64,000 nt of DNA, from assembly GCF_003336225.1 (NCBI RefSeq), contig NZ_QPID01000007.1, positions 1 through 64,000 on the forward strand. Direction: 5' to 3'. The stretch comes from Corallincola holothuriorum. Lineage in GTDB: Bacteria > Pseudomonadota > Gammaproteobacteria > Enterobacterales > Neiellaceae. The notes under the pieces were generated by a model. That model had not been told where the DNA came from and did not search any database. It worked only from the letters and a program-made list of their open reading frames with translations. Of the stretch, positions 1-8,417 are shown one piece after another (position 1 is the stretch's first letter; each line of letters starts with the position of its first letter). A program made the translations under genes and the position numbers.

Positions 1-184
1 TCGCGCATCCCGACTGCCTCCGTGCAGGGTGAGATAGGATTTGTTTTTGGCGAAATTAATTAGATCAAACCACGGGGTGCGCGTCTACTTTTATGAATTT
101 CCTAGGGATTATGAGGGGATTCGCTAGTTTGCGGCATTAGCATTACAGGCGGTCACCCCGCATCAAACTAAATGGAGTTTTTCA
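1..184. other. Left-edge non-coding stretch
   Basis: No open frame with a plausible start is seen here. The last bases hold a GGAG ribosome binding site (about 173-176) for the hydrolase that follows. What lies to the left is outside the window. Confidence 0.5.
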
Positions 185-835
185 TTGGCTGTACATTGTT
201 CAAATGAATTTACGAAGGAAATCATTAAAGCGGTTTCTGTTAAGTACTTGTTGTACTTACCAGAAAGATACACAGAAAGTGATCGTCAGTGGCCGTTAAT
301 CGTTCACCTTCACGGTGCCGGCGAGTGTGGAGATGACCTTGAGTTAGTCAAAGGGCAAGGGATCCCATATTTAATCGAAGCTGGCAAGCAATTGCCATTT
401 ATCGTTCTTTCACCTCAGTGTCCTGAATATGAGCAGTGGGATCCGACAACGATAAAAGCCCTTATTGAAGATATTTCCAGTACTCACAAAGTCGATACTA
501 AAAGGATCTACCTGACCGGCTTCAGTATGGGAGGCTATGGCGGTTGGACAACTGCGATAAGGTATCCCAAGTTGTTTGCAGCTATTGCTCCGATCTGCAG
601 TTTTGCAAATCCTAAGCACGCCTCTCGATTAACCTCATTGCCAATTTGGGCGTTTCATGGGGCAAAGGATGACTGTGTACCAGCCGAAGGGGCGCAAAGA
701 ATGATAGATGCAGTAAATAGCTGCGGAGGCAAAGCGAAATTCACGCTTTACCCTGAGGCCGGTCATGACTCTTGGTCTGAGACATACAGTAACGGTGAGC
801 TCTTTGGTTGGTTTCTAGAACACGAGAAGTGCTAA
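185..835 (+). CDS. Alpha/beta hydrolase, dienelactone hydrolase/esterase type
   Basis: A 216-residue alpha/beta hydrolase with no signal peptide, so probably cytoplasmic. The oxyanion motif HLHGAGE is near residues 41-47. The nucleophile elbow GFSMGG places Ser114, the acid is probably Asp162 in HGAKDDCVP, and the base is His194 in AGHDSW, so the whole triad is present. The layout matches the phospholipase/carboxylesterase and predicted-peptidase branch of the superfamily; the substrate cannot be told. The start is TTG, supported by GGAG 8 bases upstream and by the lack of a good ATG before the oxyanion motif. It stands alone, followed by a gene-poor stretch. Confidence 0.8.
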   Translation: MAVHCSNEFTKEIIKAVSVKYLLYLPERYTESDRQWPLIVHLHGAGECGDDLELVKGQGIPYLIEAGKQLPFIVLSPQCPEYEQWDPTTIKALIEDISSTHKVDTKRIYLTGFSMGGYGGWTTAIRYPKLFAAIAPICSFANPKHASRLTSLPIWAFHGAKDDCVPAEGAQRMIDAVNSCGGKAKFTLYPEAGHDSWSETYSNGELFGWFLEHEKC

Positions 836-905
836 ATGCCAACCCACGCGGAAGGCTTTTCGCTGATATTAATCGCTTCGCGCCTTATTTTAGCCAGCTC
901 AATTC

Positions 906-931
906 GCCCATGGTTGGGGCGTTTCTTTTAA
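906..931 (+). terminator. Weak hairpin plus T-rich tract after the hydrolase
   Basis: CGCCC and GGGCG arms flank a short loop and are followed by TTTCTTTT, about 70 bases past the hydrolase stop. The stem is only five pairs, so this is a tentative intrinsic terminator. Confidence 0.35.
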
Positions 932-1316
932 AGAGAAAACGCCACTGAAGATAACGACACAAGATGTAGATACATGAAAGAAGCGCAATAAAAAACAGGG
1001 GGGAAAGACTCTACCTATTTTTGCCAACAAAGCGTGCAAATATGGGTTTAAGCCTCTGCAGACCACCAAGCAATTTGTTAAGACCTGCATAGTCCAGACA
1101 ATCAAACCAGCTAATTAGATAGCTATTTGTAATCGGATAATGTTTCGTCTACCAATCTCCTACTTTTTACAATTGAGTGTATTTAACCATCAAAGTTCGC
1201 TTGCAAGCTGCTCGTACCTCCACTGAACCGTTTAAAGTGTGTTTTAATAGCGAACTTTAGACAACGCTACTCCGGCTGCTTAGGGCGCCGTGAAACTCTC
1301 AATCAGGATCAGCGAA
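932..1316. other. Gene-poor accessory stretch
   Basis: No convincing gene on either strand. It contains one copy (1198-1211) of a 14-base sequence centred on the palindrome CTTGCAAG, nearly repeated at 1916-1929. No transposase, integrase or clear integron attC core pair was recognised. Confidence 0.4.
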
Positions 1317-1676
1317 ATGTTCGATACAAGAGATGCACACATTATTCTTAGTGAAACCCTTCGGTTTGCTGGAGTACAGAAACAGACTGACTATATTGCT
1401 GTTTTTCAAAACTCAAAAGGCCGAGAACTTGCCTTAGAGCGCGATCGAACAGAAGCGTTCTATGTATGGTTAGAAAAATACAATACTGTAATTCCTGGTG
1501 TAGCAATAAAAAACCAAGAAAAACCTGGGGAACCATATGGTCGAAAACAACCAAGAAACTCAAACTTGAATGATAAGAATTGCCCCAATCTAAAAGTAGG
1601 TAACAGGGTGTGGTATCTAGAAATAGAATCACCGCAGGCACTTCGGGAATTAGCTAAGTGGTATGCCGCACTGTAG
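1317..1676 (+). CDS. Hypothetical protein, 119 aa
   Basis: Not recognised. The frame opens at a GTG at 1290, but the ATG at 1317 has AGGA 8 bases upstream and is preferred. The product is soluble and charged, with a Lys/Asn/Pro-rich middle (KNQEKPGEPYGRKQP) and a C-terminal part (VWYLEIESPQALRELAKWY) that looks like a folded strand-helix unit. No signal peptide or membrane segment. It lies alone in an A+T-rich accessory-looking stretch. Whether it is expressed cannot be judged. Confidence 0.5.
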   Translation: MFDTRDAHIILSETLRFAGVQKQTDYIAVFQNSKGRELALERDRTEAFYVWLEKYNTVIPGVAIKNQEKPGEPYGRKQPRNSNLNDKNCPNLKVGNRVWYLEIESPQALRELAKWYAAL

Positions 1677-1991
1677 CCAAACAAAGTCATGTTGTACGCT
1701 CGCCATGGCAGTTTAATGTGAATCAGGAACGCACTTAAATGATAGAAAAACTATTCGGGCTGCTGGTTTCATATTCATCCCCAGTGCGACACAGATTGGA
1801 GCACTGATAGTGTCATCGGTATATAGCTTATTGTTCTCAGCAGATACTTCTGTGTACTCGTCATTTTTGAACCAATTTTTAAGTTCAAATGAGGCGCTCG
1901 TACAAAAGAACGCAACGCTTGCAAGTTGCAGCCTTCGGCGTACATGCCAATTGAATAATCACGCCAGCCTAAAGATAGATAAGGAAATTAG
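1677..1991. other. Non-coding stretch before the DUF1737 gene
   Basis: An open frame of about 60 codons crosses it but has no family likeness or ribosome binding site. The segment 1884-1955 forms an imperfect dyad, with TTCAA/TTGAA outer arms and GTAC near both ends. It includes the second near-copy of the CTTGCAAG repeat (1916-1929). Confidence 0.35.
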
Positions 1992-2192
1992 ATGAAATTA
2001 TACCGCTTTGTAACTGGCCCAGACGACGTCACTTTTTGTATGCGGGTCACTGAATCAATAAACAATGGATGGGAGCTGCATGGAAGTCCAACTCTCACGT
2101 TTAATGGTGAAAGCCCGATCGCTGGCCAAGCTTTGGTTAAGGAAGTTCCAGACGAGGAGTTCTCCAAAGGCATAGATCTGCGGTCTTATTGA
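1992..2192 (+). CDS. DUF1737 domain protein
   Basis: A 66-residue protein with the DUF1737 pattern: an N-terminal MKLYRFVTGPDD strand, the RVTESINNGWELHGSPT core, and a final strand ending in GQALVKEV. The function of DUF1737 is unknown; these are small soluble proteins often found as single genes in accessory DNA. The ATG is preceded by AAGGA at a normal distance. It is complete at the usual size for the family. Confidence 0.85.
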   Translation: MKLYRFVTGPDDVTFCMRVTESINNGWELHGSPTLTFNGESPIAGQALVKEVPDEEFSKGIDLRSY

Positions 2193-2196
2193 AATA

Positions 2197-2604
2197 ATGA
2201 ATAATCCGTCAGTTTTCTCCGTTGAAATACTCGTTAGGATCTTTGTAGGTGTGCTGTTTACCAAGATTTTTATTTCAATCAAGCCGCTACACAATCAGAG
2301 TAATCGATATAAGTGAGTGCACTCCCCTATATACACCGTCATTACGGATCATCAAACAATCACTGTGCAAGATCCGCAAATCGACTACAACGGCAGTATC
2401 GCTCTCAGAGGCGCTGAAGCTCTTGTACACGTAGCTCCACCCTATAGCTTACACGAAGAGTACACCTACAAGTTAAAGGCTAGCTATTCAGATTGCTCAG
2501 GCATTGAATCTGAGGCTCAACAGGTCAAACTAGGTTGGCTTTATACGATTTCATTGACGGTGACAAAGTTAGGCATGTCATTCGCACGAAATAATGCCAA
2601 ATAA
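2197..2604 (+). pseudogene. Possible broken gene: two in-frame segments split by TGA
   Basis: An ATG at 2197, four bases after the DUF1737 stop, opens 39 codons with a hydrophobic stretch (VEILVRIFVGVLFTKIFISI), then a TGA at 2314-2316. The same frame continues from a GTG at 2317 for 95 codons of unrecognised, mostly polar sequence to 2604. Neither part has a clear ribosome binding site. It could be one membrane-anchored protein gene with a nonsense codon, two tiny genes, or non-coding sequence. Very uncertain. Confidence 0.25.
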
Positions 2605-2692
2605 ATTGTGTCAGAGGTTTTCCGAGCTCCAAGTGGCGCCACCCGACAAACGCCCCAGTGTGGCTATATTAGCTCCCCATTAAGGATCCCGT

Positions 2693-3163
2693 GTGACTGA
2701 ATTTGCAGACGAATATTCAAAACCAGAAAAGCTGAAACGCGTATCGCTTTATATAGTGGCGGGCGGAGTAGTGTTCATCACCCATCAGCAGTGGGTTTTC
2801 CCTTTTGTGCGATGGTATGCAGAGACGGCACCTTGCCATAGCCTGTTTGGCTACGCTGGCTTAACCGTTTTATGGTTCTCGCTGTTCGTTGGGCTGCCAT
2901 TAATCTGCGCTTTTATAGTGGGTGCAGTGGCGGTACCTCTGGGCGTTAAATCTTTTGCCGATGGGCAGTATCCCCCGAAAAATCACAAAGTTTACACGCC
3001 AACCAAGATATTGAGGGGGCGGAAAGCGAGAGCCAAATCACTCACGCTGCTAAGCTTGCCGCTGTTCTTTATGGCGATATCTGTTTGGGGGTATCTCCAA
3101 GCCAACCAGATGCCTCAGGAAATACCAGAGGGATTTGATTACCGCGTTTGTGATAGCGCATAG
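2693..3163 (+). CDS. Hypothetical membrane protein, 156 aa
   Basis: Not recognised as a named family. The start is GTG, with AAGGA five bases upstream. About three membrane segments are visible: residues about 18-38, 50-80 (FGYAGLTVLWFSLFVGLPLI running into FIVGAVAVPLG) and 118-138 (LTLLSLPLFFMAISVWGYL). A basic cytoplasmic loop (KILRGRKARAKS) precedes the last segment. The next gene on the same strand also encodes a small membrane protein, so the two may be functionally linked, although 127 bases separate them. Confidence 0.6.
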   Translation: MTEFADEYSKPEKLKRVSLYIVAGGVVFITHQQWVFPFVRWYAETAPCHSLFGYAGLTVLWFSLFVGLPLICAFIVGAVAVPLGVKSFADGQYPPKNHKVYTPTKILRGRKARAKSLTLLSLPLFFMAISVWGYLQANQMPQEIPEGFDYRVCDSA

Positions 3164-3290
3164 AAGTATCAAGTCACTCAAGTTAGGCTTGGATTGATGC
3201 CGATTTTTAAAACCGCTGGCATCGACTTTAAATAAAGAGAAACACGTAGCGACAACATCATAGGACGTCGTAAAACTTAAGGAGTAAGAG

Positions 3291-3596
3291 TTGGGTATTC
3301 TTTTTAACCCCCGGTCTGATGAAAGGACACTGGTGTTTCGCGGGATCATGCTGGTAGGCTGGTATTGTGTGATTTTCTTAGCCTCTAACGCACTATTGAT
3401 AGGGATAGTGAGTGGCTATGCGGGCTTTGAATTAGCCATGAGTGGCGTCACAGATCTAGAAAGAGCCTTTGCCGAAGGGTATAGAGCGAGAGTTCGCTTT
3501 TTCCGCACTTATGATGACTATATTGCCTACGGACAACTCATTATTCTTGTCGCCCTCGCGTTGAGTGGGAAGCTGCCTTGGACAACCAAGAAGTAA
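3291..3596 (+). CDS. Hypothetical small membrane protein, 101 aa
   Basis: Not recognised. Starts at TTG with GGAG 6 bases upstream. Residues about 20-45 (MLVGWYCVIFLASNALLIGI) and 80-97 (QLIILVALALSGKL) are hydrophobic, and a charged segment (ERAFAEGYRARVRFFRTYDD) lies between them. The partner could be the membrane protein ending at 3163. Confidence 0.5.
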   Translation: MGILFNPRSDERTLVFRGIMLVGWYCVIFLASNALLIGIVSGYAGFELAMSGVTDLERAFAEGYRARVRFFRTYDDYIAYGQLIILVALALSGKLPWTTKK

Positions 3597-3729
3597 CTAT
3601 GGGCTGACTACATTGCCCCCTGCGCTAGCCAGCCTTAACCTTGCTTCATCACTCGCCATCAACAGATCTCAGACGGCGATCTAAACAATCGCCATCGATT
3701 GCGAGGCAATGCTGTTTATTCACAGAAAA

Positions 3730-3760
3730 AACGCGGTAAGGCGTTCGTTTGTTTTTCGTT
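3730..3760. terminator. Short hairpin between convergent genes
   Basis: AACGC (3730-3734) and GCGTT (3741-3745) can pair around a 6-base loop. A-rich sequence precedes it and a T-rich run follows, so it could end transcripts from either side. The stem is only five pairs. Confidence 0.35.
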
Positions 3761-3809
3761 CCAGCCGCTCTCGCTTCAATCAACGTGAGCCACGCCCGCT
3801 ACCGCCGGC

Positions 3810-4873
3810 TTAGCGTTTAAACGATTTAAGCAGCGCCATATCATTGGCTAGCAACTGGTCGAGCTTGTCTTGCATCCCCTGATTACCACAGCCCTGATAT
3901 AGGCTTAATGCCAGTTCATAGTCTGGTAATTGATACAAGAACGCGGCAATCGCATCTTGGTCTGGCTGTAAACATGCTTTTCCCAGCCCCTGTTTATCCA
4001 GCATATGGGCGTTGAGGTGCTGCTCAAATTGCCCTTGCATTGGAAACGCCAAGTAGGGCTTTTTAAGATGCAGTGCTTCGCTAATCAAGGTGAAGCCCGC
4101 CGTCGCCATCACCGCTTTGCTGGAACTAAGATCCTGCAAAAATCCCTCTTCACTGAAGGATCTGAAATGCAGATTTCCCACCACCTCATCCTTGTTGTAG
4201 CCGTAAACGTAAAAGCGCTCGCGAGGAAACAGGCTAAGCGTATCCAACAACGAATCAAACCCTGAGGTGGCGTACACCAAAATATGCTCCCCTCTGCTGG
4301 CAGTAAGGCCATAAGCAGCCGGACGGATCAGGGGCGGAAACAGTTGGCAATGGTCGTTTTTCAACGCGCCGGTATGAAAAGAAGTGATCAACGAATACCA
4401 GGGCTTGGGCACCATGGCGCGAATAATAGTTTCGGTAAGTAGCGCTTCCTTTTTAGATCTGCCGGGCAGGCGTATTCCATGTAACGCATGCGGTGCTGAT
4501 TATCCAGACTGATCAGCGGCAGATCATAGTGATTGGCGAGATACGCGGTGCACGGTTCAAAATCGGTGATAACGCAATCCGGTTGAAATGATTTAAACAA
4601 CTCGCGAAGCTTGTTAAATGCACGGGTGCCTTCAGGCAGGTTAGCCAAGTTCTCGGTCAACGTTTTTAGTTTCGATACCTTGTTATCAACACTGGCGATG
4701 GTTAACCCTTGGATCTGCAACACGTCAAACTGCTGGTGCAAATTGCGATAACCGCGATCATAGGAGACTAGCTTTAACTCATGCCCCTGCTGCTCAAGGT
4801 GGGCAGCCATCAGTTTCGCTCTAGAGGAGTGACCTGAGCCCTCCCCTGATACACCGTAGATAATCTTCGCCAT
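3810..4873 (-). pseudogene. MJ1255/VC2487-like glycosyltransferase, frameshifted
   Basis: Two overlapping reading frames together spell one glycosyltransferase of about 355 residues. The N-terminal half (from ATG 4873, GGGA upstream) has the nucleotide-sugar transferase start IIYGVSGEGSGHSSRA and runs to CPADLKR. The C-terminal half continues with AMVPKPWYSLITSF, an ATAGFTLISEAL donor-site motif and PMQGQFEQHLNA. The switch falls near 4440-4450, where reading CTAAAAAGGAAG with one extra base restores the family sequence. It is therefore a one-base deletion, either real or a sequencing error. The sequence does not fit a classic slippery heptamer. The substrate is unknown. Confidence 0.8.
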
Positions 4874-5065
4874 CAATCTTTCCCTGCGTGTTTCGATCCG
4901 GTCATGTTACTGCACGGCAATGTTTGTTTTCTAGTAACCACTCACTATTCCTGCGAGTGACCCCTAAGTTAATGGTCTGCCGATACGCACCCGCCAAAAA
5001 CAACGATCCAATTAGTCAGCACATACTGATGTTGCTCAGCTGACTGCCAGCCCAACAATCCTCTT

Positions 5066-5959
5066 TCACAAAGCTGGCTCTGCCACTGATAAGCGGCAGG
5101 GGCACTTTCGCCGCATCAAGGGTAATATTCGCTCAACGCCATTTGCCCAGGTCGCTACCCGCTCCGAGTAGTCACTGGTGGCATAGCTGTATGCTGCAGC
5201 ATAGCCATCAAAATCCCATCTCTTAAACTGCTCATAGCCACGTTTCACTTCCGCCAGGCCTGTCGCTTTCTCATCATTACCACGCAGCTTCACCAACGAA
5301 TAAGTAGATGAGAGATCCGGTTGAACGGTGGTGATGACAGATAGCGATAACTCACCACAAGCGTAGTGACGAAAATGATGCACACCGCGATAGCGTTCAA
5401 CATAACTTGCGGCTTGCTGATATTGCTCCTGTTCGCTATAGCCTCTAATGATGCAGTTAAGCCCCAATTCCCTCATCAACTGCTGCGCCACCCCTAAGGC
5501 ACGGGGAAAATCGGTATCCAGCATCTGTTCCGCGTTATCTCCTCGATGCTCTACCTGCCAGCCCATCACCGCGCTGCCTGACAGCATGGCATTATGCGCT
5601 CGGATATAGTTCGTATTGAAACGATCGTCCCATCCGGCATCCATCTGCTTCAGCCATTTCTGATTACCATCAATCACGAATTGGTTATCAACGATCTCCA
5701 AGGTGAGAGACTTCGACTGATAGCGGTAGGCGCGCCGGTCACTGTCAGTTGGCAGCGTATTCAGCTTCTTCGCCAGCAGCAGGTAATGCAACATAGGATC
5801 GGCGGTATCCCACTTATAGTGGAGTTCCCTATCCCCCAGCTTGCCGACATAATCACCGTAGGGTTGATATTCGGCTTGTGCCAGCGTCATCTTTTTCGGC
5901 CCAGAAACGCAGCCAACAATGCATAGCGCTACCAAGAGGTAAATAAGATATCTAGCCAT
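5066..5959 (-). CDS. Putative lipoprotein, 297 aa
   Basis: An N-terminal lipoprotein signal (MARYLIYLLVALCIVGC) is seen, with Cys17 as the likely lipid site. The rest is not a family I recognise; it is soluble and mixed alpha/beta, with several aromatic YRG/HYACGE patches. The ATG follows AGGAG, and that AGGAG sits on the stop codon of the upstream peptidase gene, five bases away, so the two are almost certainly co-transcribed and translationally coupled. A periplasmic partner role for the peptidase is an inference only. Confidence 0.7.
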   Translation of the reverse strand: MARYLIYLLVALCIVGCVSGPKKMTLAQAEYQPYGDYVGKLGDRELHYKWDTADPMLHYLLLAKKLNTLPTDSDRRAYRYQSKSLTLEIVDNQFVIDGNQKWLKQMDAGWDDRFNTNYIRAHNAMLSGSAVMGWQVEHRGDNAEQMLDTDFPRALGVAQQLMRELGLNCIIRGYSEQEQYQQAASYVERYRGVHHFRHYACGELSLSVITTVQPDLSSTYSLVKLRGNDEKATGLAEVKRGYEQFKRWDFDGYAAAYSYATSDYSERVATWANGVERILPLMRRKCPCRLSVAEPAL

Positions 5960-5964
5960 AATAC

Positions 5965-8223
5965 CTACTCCTCTTGGCTTAATTTAGGTAACGGAGCAGG
6001 GGCAACCTCAGTCAACCCATGTACCATCAACAAAAAGGTAAGCTCTTGCGCTTGTTCATACCTATCTTTCTCTGGCGTAGCACCACCGAAATGATTACCG
6101 TCGCTGCGCGTGGTGAGCAGCAATAGGTTATTGTCTTGTTTACGCTCACGCATACGTGCCGCCCAACGGGCAGCGTGCCAGTAAGGCACCGTATTGTCAG
6201 TCCAGCGCGTGGTGATCAGTTGCGGTGGGTAGGCTTGGTGACGGATCTGATCATACGGGTTATAGCTATAGACATAGTTAAACACCTCAGCTGAACGTAA
6301 TGGATTACCAAACAGGCTCCATATCCATTCAACCTCAGCGTTTTCCGTGTCCAGCATCTCCGACAGCGGATCGACCCAGGGCACATTAAGCACTGCCCCA
6401 CACCATAACTGCGGCGCTTGATTCAGTGCGGCTCCCATTAACATGCCACCGGCACTGTCGCCAGCGATACTGATTTTGCCCGCTTGCGTGTACTGCTGTT
6501 CGATCAGTTCATTAGCGACATCAACTAAATCATTAAAGCTATTTTTACGCTGCATCTGCTCACCTGAGCGCTGCCAGTTAGGCCCTAACTCGCCCCCGCC
6601 GCGCACATGGGCCATGGCATACATCACGCCACGGTCCAGTAAACTGAAGCGTTCGTTGGCAAACTTAAAGCCCCGTGGCCAGCCCTCCCCGGTCTCGCCA
6701 AAAGCACCAAAACCCGTCAAATGCAAAGGCTGACCTTGCTGTTTTAGATCGTCGCGATAAAACAGGGTAACAGGGACGCGCACACCGTCTCTCACCGTGA
6801 CTTGAATACGCTCGGTTTTATATAGCGAAATATCGATGTTTAGCCGACTTAGCCCGGTTAGGGCTTGATGTTCCATGTCATAAACCACCTGAGATTTGGG
6901 CGTAGTCAGAGAAAAGTAGTTCAGACGAATTTGCTGACTAGCAGGATCCTGCTGCTTTGCCAACGTGGCGGTATAAGCCTGATCAGGAAATTTTATCCAT
7001 TGTGGTTCGCGATCTTCTCTCAATATCACTATCTCACTTTGTCCAAGCCGATTGGCTTCAACCGCAACAAAGTCATCAAACGGCACCATGCGCTTAAGCT
7101 GCAGATCATCATCCCCAGCCAGTAAAGTTTTCCATGAGCCTGGGCCGTTGCCGGTGTCCTTAGCGGCCGCAATACGATAACTACGATTAATATCGTTACT
7201 GCGCATATAGAACGTGCCATTAGCGTGATCGATATAGTTCATCACATTATGTTTAATGTTGGAGATCTGAACTGGCGCTTGCTCCGGTGACTTAGTCGAA
7301 AAAGCAATCACCTGCAGACTGCGATTAGCACCGCGGTAGAGAAAGGCATAATCCCCCGACACACTAGGATAAAGTTCATTGCGGAATGCCTGCCGCGTCT
7401 CCCGAAAAAGAACATTGTCATTCACAGGATCTGTGCCTAGCTTATGCAAACGGATTTGATAAAGACCAGACTCGGTAACAAATGGATAGAACAGCGATTG
7501 GCTATCCTGCGCCCACACATATAAAGGCAGCCCGCCAGCAATATTCTGTTTAAGTTTTTTCTGGTTACTGATGTCGTAAAACTGCAGCTGCGAAGCAAAG
7601 ATATCCTGTTGATAGCTACCCCAAGCGGCATAGCGCCCGTCGGGACTAAAGTAAAGCTGATGGATGCTCTCTCCGGCTTCCGAGGCAACCATTTTTGATT
7701 CATCAAAAATAGTGCTAAACAACTCGCCATTCAGCGGCTTTCTCTGCCATTGCTTGAAATGGCTATCTGCTAGCGCCACAGACCGATAAATAAAGTCACC
7801 TTGGCGGAACTCGTGCCCCGGTTCTCTGCTGTCTAATATCGTACGCTGCTTCGTTTCAGCGATCAGTCTTTCGGTCAACTCGCGATGAGACGCCATTACC
7901 TTTTCAAAGTAACTGTTTTCTGCGGCGATATAATCCAGTATTGCCGCATCATTCACCTGGGGGAAGTCAGTATCGATCAGCCAGGAGTATTCATCCACCA
8001 ATGGCTTGCCATGGAACATCCGGGTGGTAGGTAGTGGCTTTGCCACAGGCAAAGGTATCGCATTGGGCGCCTGCAGCTTCACGGCCGGTGACTTAACATC
8101 GGCTTGCGCGACGCCACAGGCCAACCAACTGATGGCAAACAGAATCGATATCACACTGATGAACTTAAGCGGCCGTAAATGCCCTAAGGAGGCACTTTGT
8201 GACTTTTTTATTTTCGTTATCAT
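5965..8223 (-). CDS. Exported prolyl oligopeptidase-family (S9A, oligopeptidase B-like) peptidase
   Basis: A 752-residue S9A serine peptidase. The ATG at 8223 is chosen because AAGGA lies 6 bases upstream; a longer frame from 8253 is less likely. After a basic start, residues about 20-42 are a hydrophobic signal segment ending near ACGVAQA, so the enzyme is probably periplasmic. A seven-blade propeller region is followed by the catalytic domain. Ser590 is in GDSAGG, Asp676 is in TDNTVPYWHAARW and His711 is in SDGNHFGG. The YW..A.W context resembles oligopeptidase B, which cuts after basic residues in short peptides. Typical oligopeptidase B is cytosolic and shorter. A lipoprotein gene follows in the same transcript. 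Confidence 0.88.
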   Translation of the reverse strand: MITKIKKSQSASLGHLRPLKFISVISILFAISWLACGVAQADVKSPAVKLQAPNAIPLPVAKPLPTTRMFHGKPLVDEYSWLIDTDFPQVNDAAILDYIAAENSYFEKVMASHRELTERLIAETKQRTILDSREPGHEFRQGDFIYRSVALADSHFKQWQRKPLNGELFSTIFDESKMVASEAGESIHQLYFSPDGRYAAWGSYQQDIFASQLQFYDISNQKKLKQNIAGGLPLYVWAQDSQSLFYPFVTESGLYQIRLHKLGTDPVNDNVLFRETRQAFRNELYPSVSGDYAFLYRGANRSLQVIAFSTKSPEQAPVQISNIKHNVMNYIDHANGTFYMRSNDINRSYRIAAAKDTGNGPGSWKTLLAGDDDLQLKRMVPFDDFVAVEANRLGQSEIVILREDREPQWIKFPDQAYTATLAKQQDPASQQIRLNYFSLTTPKSQVVYDMEHQALTGLSRLNIDISLYKTERIQVTVRDGVRVPVTLFYRDDLKQQGQPLHLTGFGAFGETGEGWPRGFKFANERFSLLDRGVMYAMAHVRGGGELGPNWQRSGEQMQRKNSFNDLVDVANELIEQQYTQAGKISIAGDSAGGMLMGAALNQAPQLWCGAVLNVPWVDPLSEMLDTENAEVEWIWSLFGNPLRSAEVFNYVYSYNPYDQIRHQAYPPQLITTRWTDNTVPYWHAARWAARMRERKQDNNLLLLTTRSDGNHFGGATPEKDRYEQAQELTFLLMVHGLTEVAPAPLPKLSQEE

Positions 8224-8417
8224 GATGAGTCCTTTTGTGAACAAGGCCTGCAACTCAACACTGAACCCGAAGCGATCCCTTACTGCTCAGTCAGCGCATT
8301 GCGGCTAAGTTCATAACACCATGGGGCGTCAAGACTATCCGTTGTAGATATGTGTAGGAAATGTAAGAAAGTGATCGACGTGCAACAGCAGAAAGCGAAT
8401 ACTCGTAAGGCAAGTGT

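Noticed and set aside
1810-1995. 61-codon + strand frame
   Set aside because: No ribosome binding site or family likeness; it overlaps a dyad region and the DUF1737 leader.
836-2692. Integron cassette array
   Set aside because: RYYYAAC-like (ATTTAAC at 1181) and GTTRRRY-like pieces occur, but no properly spaced pair forming an attC site was found, and there is no integrase gene.
4420-4460. Programmed ribosomal frameshift in the glycosyltransferase
   Set aside because: The site CTA AAA AGG does not allow both tRNAs to re-pair as at A AAA AAG, and no stimulatory hairpin was evident. A one-base indel is simpler.
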